A stretch of 64,000 bases of DNA, from positions 84,511,043 to 84,575,042 of the forward strand of contig OY997588.1 in the NCBI GenBank assembly GCA_963921825.1. The letters are read 5' to 3'. The position numbers and the translations under genes were made by a program. Under the pieces are notes generated by a model, which was not told the DNA's origin, did no database searches, and was given only the letters and a program-made list of their open reading frames with translations. The DNA is from Erodium maritimum (Eukaryota; Streptophyta; Magnoliopsida; Geraniales; Geraniaceae). Positions 11,591 to 20,756 of this stretch are shown one piece after another (position 1 is the first letter of the stretch; each line of letters begins with the position of its first letter).

Positions 11591-12254
11591 AGAGCAATGG
11601 TGGGGTTCCTTCTAACTTTCCACAACATGGCCAACCAATCCGAGGCAGTGAAGAACGATGTTAGGAGTTGTACATGATCGTTGGAGGGGATTTGGGGGCA
11701 GGGGTGAGATGGAGAGTGCGATCAAGTCTCTCCCGATTCCATGTGGTTCGTCGGTAGTTGGGGTTTCTCGTGGAAAGGGGGTGATCGCAGGTGGAGTGCA
11801 GTTGATTTTTTCATGATAGTGGTGGAGGGAGGTGGGCGCACTAATCACGAGGTTAGAGGGCATTATAGAGTCCGATGAGACAACTGGAAAACCGGTGAGG
11901 GACGACATGCACCCTATCCATGAATAATGAGGAGTTCGTGATCTAGTGGGGGTCCCCAACAACACCGCCTCACTAGACGTTGGTGGTAGTGATTCCACCA
12001 AGTTTTGCTACATTATCCTCCTACCACCTCAGGGGCCAACACTCTCGCGTTCTTGGAGCCCTACTTTATCATTTCATGGAGGATAACTCACGCTGGTACC
12101 TTGGGAGAGTATATAGTCCACCTATGTGCCGCTCCGGAAATGGCTCAGATCTGTCCTAGCTTCCCGTTTGAATTCGCTGTATCAGGATTCCTTCGATGCT
12201 ATCACAGTATCACCTTCCAAACGTCTTAGTGAAACACTTCGGTTTTTAAGCATT
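11591..12254. other. Unassigned stretch next to LINE remnant
   Basis: Slightly GC-richer DNA with an open minus-strand frame at 11612-12001 (about 129 codons, Pro/Ser/Thr-rich, no recognised domain). It adjoins the 3' end of the LINE remnant at about 12255. I cannot assign a function, and it may be older LINE-derived sequence. Confidence 0.35.
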
Positions 12255-14270
12255 TCTATTTTTCAAAACGGGAAAACAGAGGCGTGCATTACTGCCAATC
12301 AAAATATTACAAAGTAGGGCCGATAGCCCTGGGCACCAGAATATTGTCTGAGCCTCCTATATGCGACCCAACTCTCTTGGACCCGTAAAACTAGTCTACT
12401 TTTCATCGTAAACTGAGGACAACCCTCTTACCACGCTTTCAACATTATTAAAGCTAAAACTAGAAGTCCAAGTAGAAAGCCAACAAAAGTAACCCAAACT
12501 AAAAAAAAGACTGGAAATAAAACAAGGAAATATGTTGCGCTGCTCTTCTTGCTTTCACGAGGTGTCCCAGCACTGGCCACCCCCGGGTCTCGGAGGATAG
12601 TCACCTGTCGGACCTTCCCCCCTCCCCTGGGCTATTAGTCTTAGTGCCCGTAGTTCAATCCTAAATGTCCAAATGTATATAGCATCATTAACAATAAAAT
12701 TAAAGCGATTTTATATAACTTATGTGTTGGAGTAATAATATATCGATGTGTGCTCTTATCTATGCCCACAATGGGAATAGAACATAGATCGAGATAGATC
12801 ATACTCGATGGGTCCCTAGTCAAAAAATCTTCACTAGAAGCGACTAGTATAAAAGATGGCTCTTTATGACTTACGTTTTGTTAGTCATTGGAATGGAATT
12901 CCGGAGTCTGACCATAGGTATCATGTGGGACATGATATTGGACGACCGACATGAATATGTGTCATAGATCAACTCATGAACATATTCATTGTCGTAGCTT
13001 TTCATGTATCCTTAGACCAAGGAGTCTTTGTGATCGCTATGCATTAAACAATTGAGTTTGACATGAGCCTAACGTTGTCCGTAACAGGGCTTCCATAACG
13101 GCCATGATTGGCTTGGGGACGGACTGCATGAGTGACACGAAAGACTGCTAAATGATTTATCCCTCATACTGTGGTATGGGAAAGAAATCGGTTCTCGGCC
13201 GCTTGATCGAGAGTGACTGAAAGAATAGCATGACCATGCAAATGATACTGGGTATCATATATTCAGTCATCTCACTTATCAAGGAACAGTGATTGAGAAT
13301 AATAAGGATGACGGCTCTATGGCTTATCTCAATCAGGACATCGGAGATAATGACAGGGACGACAGAAAGGTTAGAATCGACATGGTCGATTCGTTATGCA
13401 GTGTTAGGAAATACTAAAGTCTCGTTAGTTGACACTTAAATAGGATCAAGTAAAATGGGATTTTACGTTGATCTATTGACATGCAGAAACCTAAGGGTCA
13501 CACCAGATGATGAAACTCATTAACACATTTATGGAATAACACATTAGCATGCACTTCATGGTTGCGCTAGAGGGGAAATGGAATTCCACCACCTCTTTAT
13601 TGAGGCACTCCACCTCTAGGCCCTTTACCTGTCAATTACGGATCATGACCCCACATAGGGCATTAATGTTACTTGTTCCGTTTGCCACTACCTTGCCAGC
13701 CAAAGAGTAGCGATATCGGCCATCGGCTGCTGTAGGTACAACCTCGACGAGGACTTCAAGGATCTCATCCTCATCTTCTCAATATGGTATAGGAGTCTGG
13801 GACCCCGATGACGATTCGACTAGAGACTGGGATACCAGTCCAGGTCCCCCGGTGAGAGCGAGAGAGGTGACCGATCCAAGGACAGAAAACCCCCGTAAGA
13901 GTTCCCTTGGTTTAGAAATAGTTATTGTGGCCTCTGCATGTGGTAGGAGAAGGCGATGCCATGCGGCGTTTGGTTTTCCCAAGGAGTATGAGGACGTTGA
14001 GGAGTCGATATTGCTCCCGAAGATTCCTACAACAAAAGAAGAGAGGGATCCCCCGGTGCAGTTCGGATCTGGGGTGGCGGTTGGGATACATCCATGGATA
14101 GAGGCTCGTGGATGAGGTCCTCCCCCAATGGTAGGAGAATAGCAGGTTCTTGGTTCACCTCGGGTTGTAGACGTGGAGGCATTGGCAATGGAGGGGTGGT
14201 CATGGCAGACGACGATGAGGTTGTTTGGGTGGAGAAGAAGGGAGAAAATGGGTAGTCTTTTTTGACCTAG
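12255..14270 (-). pseudogene. LINE ORF1 (DUF4283-type) remnant, interrupted by LTR fragment
   Basis: On the minus strand the segment at about 13555-13705 translates as a DUF4283-like piece: YSLAGKVVANG, then NINALCGVM and FHFPSSATM, with one stop between. This corresponds to the LAAKVAG...HNQ region of the LINE at 46418-48820. The 12255-12632 part matches that LINE's 3' tail in layout: ATTTTTCAAAACGGG at the low-coordinate end and a CCCGGGTCT stretch near 12583. No reverse transcriptase is visible. A family-C LTR fragment (12633-13535) separates the two parts. It is heavily decayed and no TSD was identified. Confidence 0.65.
12633..13535 (+). repeat. Truncated family-C LTR fragment
   Basis: Starts TATTAGTCTTAGTGCCCG, the LTR start with TG changed to TA, and follows the family-C LTR until ACACATTTATGGA, then stops. 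About 900 of 1650 bp are present. The 66-codon frame found in other LTR copies is broken here by a stop (position about 12940). No target duplication was seen. It lies inside the LINE remnant. Confidence 0.88.
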
Positions 14271-16435
14271 TTAGTCTATGAGACTCATGTTTATTTAAGC
14301 ATTTATATTCAGTTTTTAGTTTCAATTCTTTTTGGTCCCATGATGTTGGGACCTGTTATTTAATACTTTGGTGTTTGAATTGCGGTTTACCTATTTTTGG
14401 TCAGGCTTCTTTATTTTGCTAATATATCGTTACGTTTACGATCCAAAATAAAGAATCATAAACTAAAGTCTAATGCAGATTAAGAATTCAAACATTTGAT
14501 TCTCTTTAACTAAGCTTACGGAATAAAACGATCTCTCTCTAAACCCTAGGAGAAACTCTCTATTGCAGCACCCAAAAGCCATGGTTTTTACCATGGTTTA
14601 TGTAATGGTTATGCTTCTCTCCTTTAAACATCCTCTCCCTTGTACCCTTCCTAGGGATCGTGCAAAGGTTTTTTCTGCTAGGGTTTCGTTCAAGACGCCT
14701 CTATCCACCGTGATGTTGACCTTCTTCCGCCACCAACGCATCGTCTCCCGACCTGTTTAGGTCCCTCCTCTGCAACTCTGGGGGTTTCCGCCTCTACGAC
14801 CGCCGTCCCTGATGTTGCCGCCGCCGTCTATGAAGTCGCCGCCGTCTCTGAGGTCGTCGCCGCCTCTGATGCCGCCACCATCTATGATGTTGTCGTCGTC
14901 TCTAGAGTCGTCCCTGAAGTCGTAGTAGCAGCAGGCGCGCCCTTCTCCCTGGCCTCCACCGCCGCAACCGCCTTTACCCCTTTCAGGATTATGGATCTGG
15001 CTAATTGAGCGGGTCCTTTTTACTTTATTTGAGCTTGTTTTTGCAAGTTCAATGCCTAGTGAATAGAGAATCAGAGATTTTTCTAAGGAGTGAACCCTGA
15101 TTCATGTATTGCCTCCCACTATTACTGTTGAAGTCCTTGACCAATTTTCGTAACAGGAATTCCAGTATCACCTTCTCAACCTCCGTCTTCCTTCCTTGCC
15201 TATACGGCATCCGAGCTCAGTGCTAGCTGGCCCACCCAATACCGTCAGGAACATTTATAATATGAAAAAAAACTATGATATTATTGTGTCTTTTGCCTAC
15301 TCTTCAAGCTCAAGAGTTTATTGCTGATGCACTCAAATGTATTTGAATACATTACACGTTTGGCTCAAAAATAAAATCTTACGGAATAAATCATACATAA
15401 TCCAGATCCCGCTTATGCCATTGCCAAAAAGAAAGGACAGTGCTAAACACACTAAAACGAAAGCAGCTTGTGTAGACCTAAGTTGCATTGGGCCCAGGGC
15501 AGCCCAACCCACTACTAGAAGCCCAACAAAAGCAAGATGCCTTCTTGTCCACGGCACTAGGAGCCTTTGCAATTTGGCATATACCCCTGCTCTGATCATA
15601 TGCAAGAATTTTCAACTTCTTTTCGGCTAAGCTATTTTTGACATGTTGAGCCTTTATAAACATACAAGTTGAATCTTTTCAGTTAAATTTATAACATATC
15701 CGGTTTGACATGCCCAGCTATTTTTGTTTGTAATGCTAGCTGGCTTGGCTCCTCTTTTCTTACAGCACTCATTAGTTTAGTATAGTATTGATGATTGATC
15801 TTATGAAACTAAACTATGATGTATTATTCACATGTTGATGTCTTGTAACATTTTTGCTTTTACTTTGTCAATAGCAGTTTCTCAGCACAAAACAAGGCTA
15901 TTTAAGGCCAGGTTACATGATGATGAAGAAACTACATGACTTTGCAGTAAAGAAAGATTAGTTAGATCTCATTTTCACTGTTTTGTTTCAGATTTTAGGA
16001 GATTTTGTTGTGGACTAATTGGCTTTTTATTGAAAAGTGCAATCAAGTTTGTCCCTTATCGTCCCTGCATGCTGCATCATTTGGGCTTTTGACATGTTAA
16101 AGCTAAAGTAGCTCTCACTCATTCAGTTAATTTTGCTCAATCACTGTGGTGGTGATTGTTGGAGTGATTTAGAATGGATGTGGATTTGGAACATATTGTA
16201 GAAATGATAGTGTTAGGTATATGGAACATGCAACCAGCCTTATGTTTTAATTGAACACTATCTTGCACCAGTAGTATTGACCACATCATTTGGTAATTTC
16301 GTTTCCCTCATCATGAGGAATCAATTTATAGTATCATACTTTTCTATTTGAGTTGTTTTGTCATACTACACTTCATGTTAAAGGTTGACGATCTTAAATA
16401 TGATGGGCTCTTATTTGATCATGTTCTTTTTTATT
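14271..16435. other. Mostly featureless DNA with a degenerate GCCGCC/GTC-rich patch
   Basis: 14503-15015 has a leader-like CTAAACCCTAGG and a short-period repeat of GTCGCCGCCGTCTCTGAGG-like units at 14790-14940. These translate to low-complexity Ala/Val or Pro/Ser peptides and could be the 5' part of a LINE ORF1. From 15080 to 16435 I see only short unconserved frames, e.g. 15333-15605 minus, and no recognised gene. Confidence 0.4.
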
Positions 16436-16813
16436 TTTTTTTGAGCCAAAAGTGTGATTTGTATTAATTATCTGAAAAGACAATATAACAAAGTGTATTA
16501 AGAAATAAGTTTTCAGATCACTGAAGAATATAAATAGGAAGAGTTTCTCTAATTAGCCAATGAGATGTTACGTTCGCAGGTATAATTATATGAAACCATG
16601 AAATGTTCTGAAATGTTGTTGAGCGGGTGACCGGAATCTGGCCAGAGTTTAGGATCAAAGAAGATATTGGATGGCCATAGGAAAGAGGAAGGAACCAGTG
16701 TCCTTTTCCTCTTTCTGCTCAATTCTAGTTTCTTCATACGCTCGTATTGCAAGATCGTAGCTCTCCATATGCAGAAGGCTTCTAAGGTCCAAAGAGTGGC
16801 AAAGCCATCTGCC
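16436..16813 (-). mobile_element. Possible LINE 3' end and unrecognised frame
   Basis: A T-rich run at 16427-16441 followed by GAGCCAAAAGTGTGATTTG resembles the minus-strand tail layout of the LINE at 46418 (poly-T, then GAAACGGG). A minus frame from 16815 to 16549 (88 codons, starting MADGFATLWTLEAF) has no domain I recognise. Assignment to a LINE rests on layout only. Confidence 0.3.
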
Positions 16814-17164
16814 ATGGAGGAAGGGGTTCAGTCGGGGAAGAACGTCTCGGTCGGTGGAGTTTCTCTCCGATCCAAATAGAGACGTAGGCGCCCTGCTCAG
16901 GTCACGCAGAAGGAGGGCTTGCAGGTCGATGTTGCGCTGGAGAAGATGGCTTCTGGTCAGTCTGGGGCGAAGGTCGTTGTGAAACAGGCCTCTCTAGACT
17001 GGTCAACTGATCACGAGAATGTGATACTGTCAACCAAGCCAGGTTCGTTGTTCAGGTTACAGAGACGTGAAACCTTAGAGGATGACCAATTTATTTGTAA
17101 CTTACCTTACGGTACCACGGAAGATTGACTACGACACACGTTTGACCCTTTTGGAGAAGTCGTC
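16814..17164 (+). pseudogene. Fragment with RRM-like start, cut by family-G LTR
   Basis: The frame opens at ATG 16814 (MEEGVQSGKNVSVGG) and is read through stops at 16877 and near 17126. It ends in DQFICNLPYGTTED, stop, LRHTFDPFGEVV, which resembles the RNP2 and first-helix part of an RNA-recognition motif. The family-G LTR begins at 17165 exactly where the domain would continue. RRM domains occur in plant RNA-binding proteins and in some plant LINE ORF1 proteins, and the second is more likely here. The rest of the domain was not found downstream. Confidence 0.4.
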
Positions 17165-17524
17165 TGTAATAACCACTCCCGGTCAACGCCAGTCAAACCT
17201 GCGAAAAACAGGAAAATTTAAAAAATTTGAGCAGACACTGAATTGAACCGGAATTGGACCCCGAGGGTCATACCGGACTTAAGTTGACCCCGTTATCGAC
17301 CAAAGTGAGCTTCGGGGGACTCAGGGCAACTTTCTGATCAGTTTGGAAAATGTTGACTTTTCGAGGTTGTTTGTGAAACTGTTGATATTAGGACTGTTGG
17401 TGGCATTGGTTATGTCGGAGGTTGTTTGTGTATGTTGTGTCTTGGGTGGCCATGAGAGCCCGTGTTTTACTGTTGTGTCTGGGTGGCCATGAGTGCCCGT
17501 GGGGTTGATTGAACCCGTGTCTTT

Positions 17525-18104
17525 AATGTTGGTGTGTCTTGGGTGGCCATGAGTGCTCGTGGGGTCGTTGAGCCCGTGAGTTATGGTTGGTGTGTTTTGG
17601 GAGGCCGTAAGTGCATGTGGGGTTATTGAGCCCGTGAGTTATGGTTGGTGTGTCTTGGGAGGCCGTGAGTGCCCGTGGGGTTATTGAGCCCGTGAGTTAT
17701 GGTTGGTGTGTCTTGGGAGGCCGTAAGTGCCCGTGGGGTTATTGAGCCCGTGAGTTATGGTTGGTGTGTCTTGGGAGGCCGTGAGTGCCCGTGGGGTTAT
17801 TGAGCCCGTGAGTTATGGTTGGTGTGTCTTGGGAGGCCGTGAGTGCCCGTGGGGTTATTGAGCCCGTGAGTTATGGTTGGTGTGTCTTGGGAGGCCATGA
17901 GTGACCGTGGGGTTATTGAGCCCGTGAGTTATGGTTGGTGTGTCTTGGGAGGCCGTGAGTGCCTGTGGGGTTATTGAGCCCGTGAGTTATGGTTGGTGTG
18001 TCTTGGGAGGCCGTGAGTGCCCGTGGGGTTGTTGAGCCCGTGAGTTATGGTTGGTGTGTCTTGGGAGGCCGTGAGTGCCCGTGGGGTTGTTGAGTCCGTG
18101 TTTT
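17525..18104. repeat. 58-bp minisatellite, about nine units
   Basis: Units containing ATGGTTGGTGTGTCTTGGG start at 17583, 17641, 17699, 17757, 17815, 17873, 17931, 17989 and 18047, an exact 58-bp step. Neighbouring units differ by one to three bases, so the array is young or homogenised. It lies inside a family-G LTR. Confidence 0.95.
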
Positions 18105-18339
18105 ACTGTTGGTGTCTTGGGTGGCCATGAGTGCCTGTGGAGTGTTGATCTTGTGTTGTTGCTGTTTGTTGAACTTGTTTGTGGTTGTGATTGTGATCGT
18201 GGTTACCTGAGGTTGGGGGCCCGCTTCATGAAACGGGGGTCCACGAGCACACGCGTCTGCATGTTCAGACGGGGTAAGGGGGCCGCCCGTGAATAAAGGG
18301 GTCCTGTCCGCGTGTGTGTGGTTTGTGTTTGTGAGCATT

Positions 18340-18530
18340 CATTGGTTGGCTTACGAATTAGAGTCTCGGTAAGTTGCGAGCATTCTTCGGCTGGCCTGCC
18401 CGAGTTAGAGTCTCGGGAGGTTGCGAGCGTTCTTTGGCTGGTCTGACCAAGTTAGAGTCTCGGGAGGTTGCGAGCGTTCTTTGGCTGGCCTGACCGAGTT
18501 AGAGTCTCGGAAGGTTGCGAGCGTTCTTGG
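18340..18530. repeat. ~46-bp minisatellite in family-G LTR
   Basis: Four units of GAGTTAGAGTCTCGGGAGG plus TTGCGAGCGTTCTTTGGCTGG. This is the complement of the arrays at 4680-4860 and 39530-39780. Confidence 0.85.
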
Positions 18531-19090
18531 GCACTGAGCAGATGGCAGCTGGTATGCGATCCTTTGTGATCTTGGGTGTTGCGTGGTGGTCTTTTGAGTC
18601 CTTGGAAGGGGTCATGATCGTTGTGTCGGGTCTACTTTACGTGTCAGAGTGTTGAGTTGGTCAAGGAAGGTAACAGTGGGTGTGTGTTCAGTCGGAGTAC
18701 TTGGGTTGGAGATAGTGTTCCCCGGTGTTGAGTTTGTTGTTGGTGTTATCGGCATTGTCTGCTAATTATGCCGTAGTCAGTCTGTTATCTGTGGTGGTGA
18801 GCGAACGCTCACCCCTAGCTGCTTTTCCTACAAGTACCGGTCGCAGGTTGGACTAGGTGAGCTTTTGAAGCTTGAAGAGCTAGGAGCGGGATTCTGGGTT
18901 TATTTTGAGTCTAGCGACGTATACCTTGCTTTTTGTCCATTTGTTGGGACGTACCTTTAAAGTTGTAAATGTTTATTTTTATGAACAAGTGGTGATTTTA
19001 AAGAGATTTATGTAAAAGGTTCCAAAATGTTTTATCGTTTTAAACGTTCGCGTCCCGAGTTCGGTTTACTGAAATTGGGGCATGACAGCT

Positions 19091-19102
19091 TGGTATCAGA
19101 GC
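19091..19102 (+). other. Primer-binding site (tRNA-iMet type)
   Basis: TGGTATCAGAGC, the classic plant retrotransposon PBS complementary to the initiator methionyl tRNA 3' end, lies three bases after the LTR end GACA. Confidence 0.92.
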
Positions 19103-19456
19103 TCGAGGTTTCACACCTCGGACTGTACGTCAATTAGGTGGGGAGAGTTGAGTCGGTAAAGTCCCGTCGTACGTAGGGTACGCAGGTCGGGAACCGTGTG
19201 TAGACCCGTTGTGTTGTGAGTCCTGCTTGTGTTTGTGTGTATGTGCAGTACGGGGTTACTGGCTTACTGTTTGTGTGTTGCTGCGTGAAAAGTTTTTTAA
19301 CTGTCGCGACTCGACTCAGGGGCGCCCCTGTGGTCGAGCGTGACGGTGTTGACGTCAAGTGGCTACAATGTAGTTCGGGGACGCCTGGACCGGGTTGTAA
19401 CTACCTGATGTTAAGAAATGGGGTTTTGTAATGAAAAAGAGAAAGTTTTTAAATTG

Positions 19457-19655
19457 ATTGGCCCGGTGGGCGTGTTGTGGAGTTTTGGTTGGCCCTGTGG
19501 GCGTGCTTGTTTATGTTGGCCCGGTGGGCGTGTTGTGGAGCTTTGGTTGGCCCGGTGGGCGCGTGTGTAAGTTGGTTGGTCCGGTGGGTATGTTTGATTT
19601 TGGTTGGCCCGGTGGGCTCTGTTCGACTTTGGTTGGCCCGGTGGGCGGGTGTCGT
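19457..19655. repeat. GGCCCGGTGGGC tandem motif
   Basis: The phrase TTGGCCCGGTGGGCGTG and close variants recur about seven times at 20-35-bp spacing in the internal region of the family-G element. Reading frames across it are Gly/Val/Trp-rich repeat translations. Confidence 0.8.
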
Positions 19656-20548
19656 TGTTGTTGTTGTTATGGGTGTTTGGCCGGGTTGGCTTGTGATTGA
19701 GGTTGAGTGACTTGTGTTTTGGTCGTTGTTTTGGTACTTGTGTTTTGGTTGGTGGTCGAACGTCTGCGACGCCTAGTTGTGCGGGTCGCTATGGGCAGGG
19801 TAGGATACTAGTGCCCTAGGGTGGACGTAGCGGTTGTGATGAATGCGAAATCATCACCGCTACGGGACGGGTCTTGGACCAGCCCGATAGGAGCCGTGGT
19901 TAGGGCCACTGTTTTGGCGCGGAATCTGAATTGGGCAGGACTAGGTGCCGGCCCGGTAAGGGGCACGGCACGACCTGGGTGCCGATCCGGTAAGGGGCAA
20001 GGCACGGTCTGGCTGCCGGGCCGGAAGGTGGCACGGCCCGGGTCGTGTGCCGGCCTGGTCCAGTGAGCCGCTTTCAAATTTTTGTTGTCGTTGTTGCTTC
20101 GTTGTGCGTTTAGGTTTGTGGTTGTGTGACTCGGTTCACGTTCGTGCGGTTTGAGCGTTGGTTTTGCGTGGTTGTGTTCACGGTTGTGGGCCGTAGGCTC
20201 GGTGTTAAGGGATGAGGTATTGGGTTCGAGACTCATCAATAACGTACGATAGTAATACAGCGCCTCGGTGTGAGAGTCTCACCACGGAGAGATGTTAGGG
20301 TTGGTGCGCTGCGGCGCCATACGAACTAGGTTTCCCTATGTGAACGAGTGTTCGAGGTTTCCCTCACGTGAGTGGGTTATTTGAGGTTTCCTTATGTGAT
20401 CGGATTTTGGGGTGTTGTTAGTGGGAGCAACAGTGATTTGCTGAATTGAGGACGTGTTTCACGTGTCGAGGTTTATCTTACTTGAGTGAGTACTTGAGGT
20501 GTTGATAGCGTGAGCAGTGTCACGTTTGGCATCAGGTTTTGAGGTAGT

Positions 20549-20756
20549 GGTTTACTGAAATTGGGGCGTGACAGCTTGGTATCAGAGCTCGAGGTTTCAC
20601 ACCTCGGACTGTACGTCAATTAGGTGGGGAGAGTTGAGTCGGTAAAGTCCCGTCGTACGTTGGGTACGCAGGTCAGGAACCGTGTGTAGACCCGTTGTGT
20701 TGTGAGTCCTGCTTATGTTTGTGTGTATGTGCAGTACGGGGTTACTGGCTTACTGT
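20549..20756 (+). repeat. 208-bp second copy of LTR end, PBS and leader
   Basis: 20549-20756 repeats 19063-19270 at a constant offset of 1486 bp with only a few substitutions. It covers the last bases of the LTR (GGTTTACTGAAATTGGGGC), a second PBS (20577-20588) and the leader to GGCTTACTGT. At 20756/20757 it joins family-C gag sequence. It therefore looks like the edge of a tandem or recombined family-G copy fused to a copia element. Confidence 0.9.

Larger units (their letters stand above)
17165..19087 (+). repeat. Family-G 5' LTR with large internal deletion
   Basis: Begins TGTAATAACCACTCCCGG and ends AATTGGGGCATGACA, immediately followed by a tRNA-iMet type PBS. It is 1923 bp, against 3.3-3.4 kb for the copies at 26366 and 38892. 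The sequence jumps from TGTTGACTTTTCGAGG (about 17365) into the minisatellite half, so about 1.4 kb is missing. The first 200 bp and last 900 bp align well with the other copies. The flank upstream is the RRM-like fragment. The right-hand partner LTR is missing, so no target duplication can be tested. Confidence 0.9.
19088..20548 (+). mobile_element. Non-coding internal region of family-G element (LARD-like)
   Basis: Follows the 5' LTR and starts with the PBS. The leader contains a small hairpin (CGAGGT...ACCTCG at about 19104-19121). No gag, protease, integrase or RT motif was found in either strand over about 1.46 kb. Frames such as 19821-20066 plus and 19808-20239 minus are translations of GC-rich repeat-like sequence. 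A very long LTR plus a non-coding internal domain is the definition of a LARD, which depends on proteins made by another element. The internal region may be incomplete, because at 20549 it jumps back to LTR-end sequence. Confidence 0.6.

Noticed and set aside
17525-18104. Regularly spaced repeats that could suggest a CRISPR array
   Set aside because: The 58-bp units are contiguous with no unique spacers, lie inside a plant LTR, and no cas-like genes exist. This is a minisatellite.
19091-19102. tRNA gene fragment (TGGTATCAGAGC), also at 20577-20588
   Set aside because: This is a primer-binding site next to an LTR end. No tRNA cloverleaf or A/B boxes surround it.
19808-20239. 143-codon minus-strand frame in the family-G internal region
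   Set aside because: It has no retroelement or other domain, is compositionally biased and overlaps repeat motifs. It is not supported as a gene.
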